NCBI RefSeq assembly: GCF_014384895.1
Contig: NZ_JACRSQ010000009.1
Span: forward strand, 75,145 to 139,144
DNA from: Bianquea renquensis
GTDB taxonomy: Bacteria; Bacillota; Clostridia; Lachnospirales; Bianqueaceae
DNA length: 64,000 nucleotides
Reading direction: 5' to 3'
Shown: piece by piece, positions 26,142 through 33,369 of the stretch
How positions within the stretch are numbered: the first letter of the stretch is position 1
Layout: the number at the start of each line of letters is the position of its first letter
Program-made: the position numbers and the translations under genes
The notes under the pieces: model-generated
What the model was told of the DNA's origin: nothing
What the model saw: the letters and a program-made list of their open reading frames with translations, nothing else
The model's database searches: none

Positions 26142-29100
26142 ATGAGAGAACAGGTAACTGTAACTGACGGCAGCCTTGTCTTGCCCACATATCCAGAGCC
26201 GCCGGCGGAAGTGCTGCCAATGTTTGCCGAAAACCGAGTTCATCAGCGTACATCCGGTAACCCATACCCGAACCCTGTGGTACTCCAAGTATGTCGGGAG
26301 AAGAAGGTTGAAAAATCATACCGCTGTATCACCCTGGAAAACGAGTATCTCAAACTTGAGATTCTTCCTGAGCTCGGGGGACGGATTTATTCTGCACTGG
26401 ATAAAACGACAGGCTACGATTTTTTCTATAAGCAGCATGTGATCAAGCCCGCCCTGATTGGGTGCCTTGGCTCGTGGATTTCGGGCGGTCTTGAATTTAA
26501 CTGGCCATTTCACCATCGCGCCTCCACCTTTATGCCCGTGGATGTTTTTGTGGAGCGGACCGCGAGCCAAGGCGTGGTGGTGTGGCTGTCGGAGCATGAT
26601 CCCATAGACCGGATGAAGGGCATGGTTGGCATCTGCCTGGAGCCCGGCCAGGCGATCTTTGAGACGCGGATGCGCCTGTGCAACCGCACGCCGCTACGCC
26701 ACTCGTTCCTCTGGTGGGAAAACACGGCTGTGCCGGTGAATGAGGCGTATCAGATTTTCTTTCCGCCGGATGTATCCTATGTCCAATTCCATTACAAGCG
26801 CTCCATCACCACCTACCCGGTGGCGTCCAACGCGCTGGGGGTATACAATGGCATTCGCTACCCGCAGGATACGGATATCTCCATGCATAAAAATACCCGT
26901 CAGCCAACCTCGTATTTTTGCGCGCCCTCCCAATATGACTTTTTTGGCGGGTATGATCATGGCCGCCAGTGCGGCGTGGTACATGTTGCGAACCACCACA
27001 TATCGCCAGGCAAAAAGCTGTTCACCTGGGCGTACAATCAGCTCGCCACATCATGGGAAAACGCGTTGACAGACGAGGATGGCGCCTATGCTGAATTGAT
27101 GGCAGGCTCTTATTCCGACAATCAACCTGACTTTTCGTGGCTAGAGCCATATGAGACCAAGTGTTTTTCTCAGTTCTGGTTTCCAGTGGGGGCCCTCGGT
27201 GTTCCGACTTACGCAAATCGTCAAGGGGCGCTGTACTGGGATGACACGGTGCTGCGGATTCAGTTGACGGGTAGCGCGGATGTGACGATCACCGTCACAG
27301 ATGGCGATACAGAGATTTATAGTGCCGCCTGCGCGCTGAGAGCAGGTCGTGTGGCTGAATTCCCCGCTGGCTGTGCCGGAGCCGGCAGCCGTGTAAGGGT
27401 GACGGCGGGAGAGCGCCAATTGCTTGACTATACGGTACAGAAAAAGTCTCTGTATAATCTACCTGAATGTACACAGGATATGCCCAACTTCAAGACAGTG
27501 GGCTCTGCGCAGGAGCTGTATCTCGAAGGGATACACGTGCAGCAATACCGCGACCCGGCAGTGGAGCCAGATGTATATTGGGAGGAAGCGCTACTCCGAG
27601 ATCCGTGCCATATCCCGTCTCTCATATCCCTGGCCGATTACCGGTATCGCCAGTGCCGGTTTGACGATGCTTCCGAGCTGGCAGAGCGAGCGATAACTGT
27701 CATGACGCGGTATAACAAACGGCCTGAAAGCGGTCGGCTATACCAATTGCTTGGATTGATCCGACTGGCGCAGCACAGGGAGGAGGATGCCTATGATTTG
27801 TTCTGGAAAGCATCGTGGAATATGGATACCTATAGCGCCGCCATGGTACAGATCGCTGCTGTGGAAGGCCGGTGGCATGACTATGAAGCAATGGCGGAGC
27901 ACAGCGCGGAGGCTCTGCGGTATAATGGGGATCATCCATTAGGCGGCGTGTACCACGCGCTGGCGCTGTGGGAACTCGGCCGGACAGAGGAAGCGCAGCA
28001 GGAGATAACCTTACTCATCCAAAAGGACCCGCTACACCATCTGGCGCGGTACGCCGCCGTGCTGTGCGGCGTAATGCCTGCGGATGAATTTTACGCTGCG
28101 CTGCACAGTGATCCAGCCCAGACTGCGCTGGATGTGTATTTTGATCTAGCCCAGGCCGGTTTTTCCGAAGCTGGAAAGGCGATGCTTCGCGGTATCGCGG
28201 AGCCAAATCTGGAAATCTGCCTTCTCCTGGGCGAATGCCACGAGGCAGAGCCGATGGCGCCGGCACACGCATATCCGTCCCGCATTGAAGAATACGAATT
28301 ACTCCGACAGACAACAGAAGAGCACCCAGAGTTTGCCGAAGCGCAGTATCGCTTCGGCTGCCTCCTCTATTCAAAACGACAGTATGAGCGAGCGGCTGAC
28401 TGCTTTAGGCGCGCGGTAGAGGAGCAGCCGGCCATGTACGCGGCGTACCGCAACCTGGCGGTTGCATATTATAGCCATTTGAACCGAAGGGAGGAGGCAC
28501 TTCCCCTTCTGGAAAAAGCGCTGAGCCTTGCGCCCCAGGAAGAGCAGCTGGTGTTGGAAACGGCGTACGTCCGGGCAAAACTTGGTTTGCCGCCGGAGGA
28601 AACGGCGGCGTTTATCCGGAACCACAGCATGGAGATGAGTCGAGACGATCTCTTTGTGGAGCTTGCGAGGGCGTACAATTTGGCTGGGCAGTATGAACAG
28701 GCGCTGGACGTACTTCACGGCCACACCTTCGTGCCGTGTGAAGGCGGAGAACATGCGGTGGCGGATCAATACATGTTTGCGCAGCATGGGATTGGCCGCA
28801 AGCTTCTGGCGGCTGGACATTTGGACGCGGCGCTGGAAAAATTCCGCGCGGCAAAAATCTTGCCACAAAATCTGGGCGCCGGGCTTTGGAACGAGGTCAA
28901 GCTGATTCCCCATGAGTTCTATGAGGCGCAGTGCCTGGACGGACTTGGCCGCAGGGCGGAAGCCGAGGCGGTGTATCAGCATATTCTTGCGCTGAAGATC
29001 GATTATTTCTCAGAAATGCATCTCAAAGAGCTTGCGTATTATCAGGCAGAAGCCTTAGTGCGGATGGGGGATTTCCTCTCCGCCCGTGCCGTGATGGACG

Positions 29101-29354
29101 CGTACCAAAAAAAGATCCGCCGCGGGCTAGGGGTGACGGATCCTGGTTATTATGACACGACGCCATTCTTTCTGTCCTACTGTGACAGCAGCAGGACAGC
29201 CCGCGCCGCTGTGATGCATCGTTTGCTGGGGTATTTTGCTTTGTTTGTGGGGGATGACCGTGCAAAAGAGCATTTTAAACGGGCGTCCCAGCTGAATCCC
29301 ATTGATCTGTACCCGCGGCTGGAGTTGAGAATGCTGGAGATCAATCGGCCGTAA
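26142..29354 (+). CDS. DUF5107 domain protein with C-terminal TPR array
   Basis: A 1070-residue cytoplasmic protein. I start at ATG 26142, since GGAG lies 8-9 nt upstream; an in-frame ATG at 26130 falls inside that site. Residues about 40-400 correspond to DUF5107, a mutarotase-like beta-sandwich domain, with YLKLEILPELGGRIYSALDKTTGYDF and FNWPFHHRAS. After a linker, residues about 480-1060 contain many tetratricopeptide-like helices, for example AQYRFGCLLYSKRQYERAADCF. DUF5107/TPR proteins are common in carbohydrate loci of Firmicutes and Bacteroidetes, and a sugar-active role is likely but not something I can assign. The gene closes the plus-strand glycan cluster and is led by the structured element, so it may be controlled separately. 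Confidence 0.82.
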   Translation: MREQVTVTDGSLVLPTYPEPPAEVLPMFAENRVHQRTSGNPYPNPVVLQVCREKKVEKSYRCITLENEYLKLEILPELGGRIYSALDKTTGYDFFYKQHVIKPALIGCLGSWISGGLEFNWPFHHRASTFMPVDVFVERTASQGVVVWLSEHDPIDRMKGMVGICLEPGQAIFETRMRLCNRTPLRHSFLWWENTAVPVNEAYQIFFPPDVSYVQFHYKRSITTYPVASNALGVYNGIRYPQDTDISMHKNTRQPTSYFCAPSQYDFFGGYDHGRQCGVVHVANHHISPGKKLFTWAYNQLATSWENALTDEDGAYAELMAGSYSDNQPDFSWLEPYETKCFSQFWFPVGALGVPTYANRQGALYWDDTVLRIQLTGSADVTITVTDGDTEIYSAACALRAGRVAEFPAGCAGAGSRVRVTAGERQLLDYTVQKKSLYNLPECTQDMPNFKTVGSAQELYLEGIHVQQYRDPAVEPDVYWEEALLRDPCHIPSLISLADYRYRQCRFDDASELAERAITVMTRYNKRPESGRLYQLLGLIRLAQHREEDAYDLFWKASWNMDTYSAAMVQIAAVEGRWHDYEAMAEHSAEALRYNGDHPLGGVYHALALWELGRTEEAQQEITLLIQKDPLHHLARYAAVLCGVMPADEFYAALHSDPAQTALDVYFDLAQAGFSEAGKAMLRGIAEPNLEICLLLGECHEAEPMAPAHAYPSRIEEYELLRQTTEEHPEFAEAQYRFGCLLYSKRQYERAADCFRRAVEEQPAMYAAYRNLAVAYYSHLNRREEALPLLEKALSLAPQEEQLVLETAYVRAKLGLPPEETAAFIRNHSMEMSRDDLFVELARAYNLAGQYEQALDVLHGHTFVPCEGGEHAVADQYMFAQHGIGRKLLAAGHLDAALEKFRAAKILPQNLGAGLWNEVKLIPHEFYEAQCLDGLGRRAEAEAVYQHILALKIDYFSEMHLKELAYYQAEALVRMGDFLSARAVMDAYQKKIRRGLGVTDPGYYDTTPFFLSYCDSSRTARAAVMHRLLGYFALFVGDDRAKEHFKRASQLNPIDLYPRLELRMLEINRP

Positions 29355-29362
29355 TTTGGACA

Positions 29363-29397
29363 AAAAAGGCACTGGACATAGGAACCAGTGCCTTTTG
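29363..29397. terminator. Bidirectional terminator between DUF5107 and GH51 genes
   Basis: AAAAAGGCACTGG (29363-29375) pairs with CCAGTGCCTTTT (29385-29396). T-runs are available on both strands, fitting the convergent genes. Confidence 0.85.
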
Positions 29398-29450
29398 GCG
29401 ACTTTAGGGGGAGACCCCCTCTCTGACAAGCTTTCTCTGCGGTCTATCTG

Positions 29451-30896
29451 TCAGAACCGAATTGCCAGTATGGCCGCCTTGGGGATAACAAACGGCCTCG
29501 CAGGATCGATATGGACCGCTGTGGGAGTGACGGCCTCAGGCGTTTCAAAGGTATTATGGGCATGCATGTCCTCGGCATACAGCAAGGTCGCCTGAGCCTC
29601 TGCCGGTATTGTCTTGCCCACGCCTTCCAACAAAATCTCCACATCGCCGGTGCAAGAGAGATTCCCCACGGTCAGCAATGTTTTTTCATCCTTCACCGAC
29701 GCAGAAACGGAAATCGAAGAAGCAAAATCGTCATTGTCTGTAACCGTCGCTTCGATGGCCTCTGCCCCCTGGTGCTCCTTATACATATCAAATACGTGGT
29801 ACGTGGGAGTTTCGATGCAGTGTTCACCGCCTGCCAGGAAGAGCGAGTGGAGACAGTTGACCAATTGCGCCACGTTTGCCATGCGGATTTTGTCACAGTG
29901 ATTATTGAAAATATTCAGTGTCAGCGCTGCAACCATGGCATCCCGCATTGTACTCTGCTGTTCGAAAAGATTGTAACCGTGGCTGGGGCCGGATCCATCG
30001 GAATGCCAACAGCCCCATTCATCGATGACCAACTTACCGCAATTCTGCATTGAATAGCCACAGATAATATGCCAATTCCGTACGATAATGTCTTCGATAT
30101 GAGCCGCCTGTTTCAAGAGGCAAGTCCACTCATCTTTCGAGAAAGTCAGCGGGTCACCCGCCTGGCCACAGTAATAGTGCATGGCATAGCCGTTCATATG
30201 ATGTTCGGAATCCACCGTTCCCTCCATCAGCTTGTTCGTCCAATGGAAGTCATTGGCGTCCTCGCCGCAGGCAAAGAGCTGGACGCTCGGGAAGGCATTT
30301 GCCATCAGAGCTGAAAATCGACGAAACTCGCCGGCATAATACTCGGGAGTCATATTTCCGCCACCGCCCCAATTTTCGTTGCCCACACCCCAATAGGGAA
30401 TGGTAAAAGGCTCGGGATGGCCGTTTTGTTCGCGCTCCAATGCCAAGCTTGTTGTGCCGCGGGGTGACAGACAATAATCCATCCAGTTGCGGATATGAAG
30501 CGGTGAAACGCTGGTAAGGTTAGCGGCAAAATACGCATCAGCGCCAACCGCCTCGCAGAAATCCATAAATTCATGGGTTCCCACTTCGTTGGACTCATAC
30601 CGCTTGTCGTTTTTTGTCCACCAGTTCGGGCGAGTGGGGCGGTGTTCTCCGATTCCATCGCGCCAATCATAGGTCTCAGCAAAACAACCGCCCGGCCAAC
30701 GGATCACAGGAGCTTTGATGGCCCGCAGTTTTTCAATGATTTCTTTTCGGAATCCCTTGATGTTGGGGATAGAGGAATCTTTTCCTACCCACAGTCCATC
30801 ATAAAAGACACCCCCGAGATGTTCCGTAAAATGTCCGTATAGCTCTGGCGCGATCCTTCCCTTTTTCTGGGGATACAGTAGATAGATTTTTTTCAC
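29451..30896 (-). CDS. Alpha-L-arabinofuranosidase, GH51
   Basis: A 481-residue cytoplasmic enzyme that releases arabinofuranose from arabinan, arabinoxylan or arabinogalactan fragments. I choose GTG 30896 (read MKKIYLLYPQKKGRIAPELYG) because AAGGAGAGACGGAA precedes it; an ATG 39 nt upstream has no site. Catalytic residues are the acid/base E174 in GVGNENWGGGG and the nucleophile E293 in LVIDEWGCWH. HFTEHLGGVFYDGLWVG and RWPGGCFAETYDW are GH51 hallmarks. The C-terminal beta-domain is present and the length is normal. It is convergent with the glycan operon. Together with the GH36 enzyme it suggests use of arabinose- and galactose-bearing plant glycans. Confidence 0.95.
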   Translation of the reverse strand: MKKIYLLYPQKKGRIAPELYGHFTEHLGGVFYDGLWVGKDSSIPNIKGFRKEIIEKLRAIKAPVIRWPGGCFAETYDWRDGIGEHRPTRPNWWTKNDKRYESNEVGTHEFMDFCEAVGADAYFAANLTSVSPLHIRNWMDYCLSPRGTTSLALEREQNGHPEPFTIPYWGVGNENWGGGGNMTPEYYAGEFRRFSALMANAFPSVQLFACGEDANDFHWTNKLMEGTVDSEHHMNGYAMHYYCGQAGDPLTFSKDEWTCLLKQAAHIEDIIVRNWHIICGYSMQNCGKLVIDEWGCWHSDGSGPSHGYNLFEQQSTMRDAMVAALTLNIFNNHCDKIRMANVAQLVNCLHSLFLAGGEHCIETPTYHVFDMYKEHQGAEAIEATVTDNDDFASSISVSASVKDEKTLLTVGNLSCTGDVEILLEGVGKTIPAEAQATLLYAEDMHAHNTFETPEAVTPTAVHIDPARPFVIPKAAILAIRF

Positions 30897-30977
30897 TTCC
30901 GTCTCTCCTTTTGCGTATCTGCAATCCATAACCAAGAATGGGGATTGGTATGCCCGTGATGCGGCTCTTGTGTTATA

Positions 30978-31742
30978 TTAGCTCATCGAGGTGTCTCGGT
31001 ACAGGATTCCTTCCAGTATAAAGGAGGAATCCGCCTGGGTAAAGATCAGCGTCAATTCCTTCCAGTCCACGGCGCCCGGGTACATATAGCTGACAGCCTG
31101 CGCGCCTGGGTATACCTCCCGAATCTGCGACAGGGCCTCCGTCTCATTGATGGAAATCGAAGCCTGGGAAAGAAAGTCCACGGGATATAAGAATTTGTCG
31201 TAGTATTCCGAGGGCGTCAGGGTAATGTCTGCGCCGCTCCCCGGATAGCTGCCGAACGTTATAGCGGTGGTGCCGGACAGCCAATTGGAGAGATTCGATT
31301 TGGATATCACGATGTCCGACGTGGCCTCTACACTGCCGGCAGGGGAGAGGCGAAGGCCAGCGTCCCCCACATAGGAGCTCAGAGCGCGAAAGTCTTTTTG
31401 TTTGATTGCGTCCATAACAGACTGAGACGCTGACTCCAGGGTTACAGGTTCCGCCTGGGAGCTTTCTTCTCCCTGAGAACTCTCATCCTCCTGCGAGGAC
31501 TCATCCTCCGGCTGGCTCGCCTCGCTAGTCTCAGAGCTTTCCTGGGGGATGGACTCCTCCTGGGACGATTCCTCCTGGGAGGAGTCATTCTCAGAGGAGG
31601 AATCCGGTAACGACTCTCCCACAGAGCTTTCCTCCGATGATGAGGAAGCATGATCCTGAAAAGGTTTGACCAGCAAGTACACGATGCAACCGATGAGGAG
31701 GAGCAATATAAGAATCAGTAAGACCTTGACGAATTTCTTCAT
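30978..31742 (-). CDS. Membrane-anchored protein with Ser/Glu/Gln-rich linker, unknown function
   Basis: A 254-residue protein. The start is ATG 31742, 8 nt after GGAGG; an in-frame ATG at 31757 overlaps that site. Residues 4-26 (FVKVLLILILLLLIGCIVYLL) form a single membrane helix that could be an uncleaved signal anchor; its cysteine is not in a clear lipobox. Residues about 30-115 are a low-complexity linker of Ser, Glu, Gln and Asp, probably spanning the cell wall. The C-terminal 135 residues form a compact extracellular domain, with AIKQKDFRALSSYVGDAGLRLSP and ADITLTPSEYYDKFLYP, that I have seen in unnamed Firmicute surface proteins but cannot assign. The promoter lies inside the left 64-bp direct repeat. 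Confidence 0.8.
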   Translation of the reverse strand: MKKFVKVLLILILLLLIGCIVYLLVKPFQDHASSSSEESSVGESLPDSSSENDSSQEESSQEESIPQESSETSEASQPEDESSQEDESSQGEESSQAEPVTLESASQSVMDAIKQKDFRALSSYVGDAGLRLSPAGSVEATSDIVISKSNLSNWLSGTTAITFGSYPGSGADITLTPSEYYDKFLYPVDFLSQASISINETEALSQIREVYPGAQAVSYMYPGAVDWKELTLIFTQADSSFILEGILYRDTSMS

Positions 31743-31775
31743 TGTTTGAACCTCCATAAAAATATTTGCAGCCTT

Positions 31776-31804
31776 ATTGTAGCACGCCTATCCAAGAAAT
31801 ACAA
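31776..31804 (-). promoter_or_regulatory. Promoter of the membrane-anchored protein gene
   Basis: On the reverse strand, TTGTAT (31804-31799), 17 bp and TACAAT (31781-31776). It lies inside the left direct repeat. In the right repeat the equivalent -10 reads TACAAG, so that copy is probably inactive. Confidence 0.6.
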
Positions 31805-31840
31805 GAAAACTCCAGCTTTGTTCAAAAATCTGTAAGATCC
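31777..31840 (+). repeat. 64-bp direct repeat, left copy
   Basis: It begins TTGTAGCACGCCTATCC and ends CTGTAAGATCC. It matches 33187-33250 at 63 of 64 positions (31801 A versus 33211 T). The two copies bound a 1.35-kb AT-rich segment. Confidence 0.95.
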
Positions 31841-32159
31841 GCCTTCCGAGTTTGCCACTTAATAAACCGCAGCCATAAAAATTTTTCTTTATATAGCAAG
31901 GGGTTCCTTGTTTTAAAAATTAGAGATGTAGAATATCCGATTCCTGAAAACAAACGAATAAACAAATATAAAGAAAATGGTGCGCATAGAAAAATACCTG
32001 CATCTCAAACCGAAATACAGGTATCACCAGCACTAAATTTTAGATATTTCACCTGTCTACTTGACAAGAGGCATATCATTACCTAGAGGGCTATCTTTAT
32101 TTTGGTCTTCATCTCAGAAGTCCCTTTCTGCTATACTCTCCGCTACTTTCTCTATGATA
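31841..32159. other. AT-rich gene-free stretch at the left end of the islet
   Basis: About 320 bp with no convincing gene. It contains one hairpin, ATACCTG (31994-32000) with CAGGTAT (32018-32024), and long A/T tracts. Its composition is clearly more AT-rich than the flanking core genes. Confidence 0.6.
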
Positions 32160-32381
32160 TTATTTTTCAATTGGTACAACTTCCAACTTCTGCCCCAATG
32201 CGGCTAATATCTTTAGCAAAGTATCAAGTTGCGGAGTTGCATTCTTGCTTTCCATTCGTGCTATTGCAGGCTGTGCCAGATTTGCAGCCTTGGCTAGCTC
32301 CTTCTGTGTCATGCCGCTTTCTTTTCGTAGCTCTATAATCTGGTCAATTAAAACAGCACAATTTTCAGGCATTATCGACAC
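32160..32381 (-). CDS. XRE-family helix-turn-helix protein (likely antitoxin or repressor)
   Basis: A 73-residue DNA-binding protein that is almost entirely one XRE/Cro helix-turn-helix. LIDQIIELRKESGMTQKELA leads into NLAQPAIARMES (recognition helix) and TPQLDTLLKILAALG. Its start overlaps the end of the DUF2442 gene by 17 bp, so translation is coupled. An alternative start three codons later (MPENC) is possible. In three-gene DUF4160-DUF2442-XRE units a repressor or antitoxin role is plausible, but function here is inferred only from arrangement and size. Confidence 0.85.
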   Translation of the reverse strand: MSIMPENCAVLIDQIIELRKESGMTQKELAKAANLAQPAIARMESKNATPQLDTLLKILAALGQKLEVVPIEK

Positions 32382-32673
32382 CCCCAGTAGGCTTACTGTT
32401 TTGATATAAATGTTCTGGCGCTATGTCTATATCTTCGCTCCAAATCACTGTATCACCATCCACCCTTGCCCCCAAAAAAAAAGCAAGATTTTTGAGCGGT
32501 GCATAAATGGCTTTCTCCAGCAACGGACGGGCATTATATATGCGTTTTTCTCCGCCTGTAAAGGTAAGCAACAGCGTGTAATCTCTCCGCGGTTCCACAG
32601 CCTTTACTACCCATGCTGGGCAGCTTGCTTTGCATACATAATCTTTACTTTTTGCATCGTATACAATTTCCAT
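32365..32673 (-). CDS. DUF2442 domain protein
   Basis: A 102-residue protein with the DUF2442 core between about residues 24 and 85: VKAVEPRRDYTLLLTFTGGE, then RIYNARPLLEKAIYAPLKN and GDTVIWSEDIDIAPEHLY. Such proteins are very often encoded next to DUF4160, as here, and the pair has been considered toxin-antitoxin-like, without a function I can state as established. AGGAG precedes ATG 32673 by about 7 nt. The gene lies 37 bp after the DUF4160 gene and overlaps the XRE gene, making a compact operon. The N-terminal 20 residues contain two cysteines (VCKASC) of unknown meaning. Confidence 0.88.
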   Translation of the reverse strand: MEIVYDAKSKDYVCKASCPAWVVKAVEPRRDYTLLLTFTGGEKRIYNARPLLEKAIYAPLKNLAFFLGARVDGDTVIWSEDIDIAPEHLYQNSKPTGGVDNA

Positions 32674-32710
32674 AGTCTACTCCTTCTCATATAGCGTATA
32701 GACGCTTCAC

Positions 32711-32971
32711 TTATCGCAAGGGGGCTATCTTATATAGTGGCTGTTCATTAATTGCCAGCTCCCAGTTTGCTAAAAGCTCGTCCTTATGAAGTTCTGCCCA
32801 TGCTGCAATGAACTTTATTTGACGCTTGGGCATTTCACCCTCTATTAATTCACCTTCCATATTGAAAATGCCGTTATAGCCTTGATATGCAGCATGAAAG
32901 TGCGGCGGATTATGTTCACCGTTGTTATACATTCTGATTATAATTCCTAGAAACATTGAAACTATTGGCAT
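32711..32971 (-). CDS. DUF4160 domain protein
   Basis: An 86-residue protein that is essentially one DUF4160 domain. Its hallmark is EHNPPHFHAAYQGYNGIFNM at about residues 19-38, with IIIRMY before it and AWAELHKDELLANWELA after it. The conserved HFH suggests a metal or nucleic-acid contact, but no activity can be assigned. It is the first gene of the DUF4160-DUF2442-XRE operon, with AGGAG about 10 nt before the ATG. A TATAAT on the reverse strand (33001-32996) lies upstream and abuts the palindrome CATGGCC-TCC-GGCCATG (33003-33019), a candidate operator for autoregulation by the XRE protein. Confidence 0.88.
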   Translation of the reverse strand: MPIVSMFLGIIIRMYNNGEHNPPHFHAAYQGYNGIFNMEGELIEGEMPKRQIKFIAAWAELHKDELLANWELAINEQPLYKIAPLR

Positions 32972-33002
32972 TAGCTCAACTCCTTTGCTGGCTATATTAT
33001 AC

Positions 33003-33153
33003 CATGGCCTCCGGCCATGATATCGCTCCGCAGGGTTGCAAACGTCCGCGCAATGGTTTGTTCGCTTCGCTCACCGCGCGGCCGGCGCGTATAATCGCTT
33101 ACGCGATTATTATACCATATTCGCTATTAAGCATCAATAACAAATTTGTTATT
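33003..33153. repeat. Palindrome-rich region upstream of the DUF4160 operon
   Basis: Three separate dyads are visible: CATGGCC-TCC-GGCCATG (33003-33019), ATAATCGC-TTAC-GCGATTAT (33091-33110) and the 18-bp perfect palindrome AATAACAAATTTGTTATT (33136-33153). They lie between the operon promoter and the right direct repeat. They could be operators, recombination sites or a terminator set. Confidence 0.6.
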
Positions 33154-33186
33154 TTTACTCAACAGCTGTGAGCTATTCTTGTAACC

Positions 33187-33250
33187 TTGTAGCACGCCTA
33201 TCCAAGAAATTCAAGAAAACTCCAGCTTTGTTCAAAAATCTGTAAGATCC
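33187..33250 (+). repeat. 64-bp direct repeat, right copy
   Basis: Matches 31777-31840 at 63 of 64 positions, in the same orientation. It lies 29 bp before the nrdD promoter. The two copies look like duplicated ends left by integration or by tandem duplication. Confidence 0.95.
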
Positions 33251-33278
33251 CTGCGGCCAAGTTCGACAAAAAACGCTA

Positions 33279-33307
33279 TTGACAGTATACTATATATGGG
33301 ATATAAT
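33279..33307 (+). promoter_or_regulatory. Consensus promoter of nrdDG
   Basis: A perfect TTGACA (33279-33284), a 17-bp spacer and a perfect TATAAT (33302-33307). Confidence 0.9.
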
Positions 33308-33328
33308 TTTTTTATTCGAGAGAGGGAG

Positions 33329-33344
33329 ACACAAGATATAGTGT
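33329..33344. promoter_or_regulatory. NrdR box
   Basis: ACACAAGATATAGTGT matches the 16-bp NrdR consensus ACACWATATATWGTGT at nearly every position. It lies 21 bp after the -10 box, so bound NrdR would block transcription when dATP is high. A weaker look-alike overlaps the -35 region (about 33282-33297). Confidence 0.8.
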
Positions 33345-33369
33345 AATCGAGAAAGGGGAACCACGAGGG

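Noticed and set aside
31766..32086. A plus-strand open frame at the left edge of the islet
   Set aside because: It starts within the direct repeat and the upstream promoter, is AT-driven and has no ribosome-binding site.
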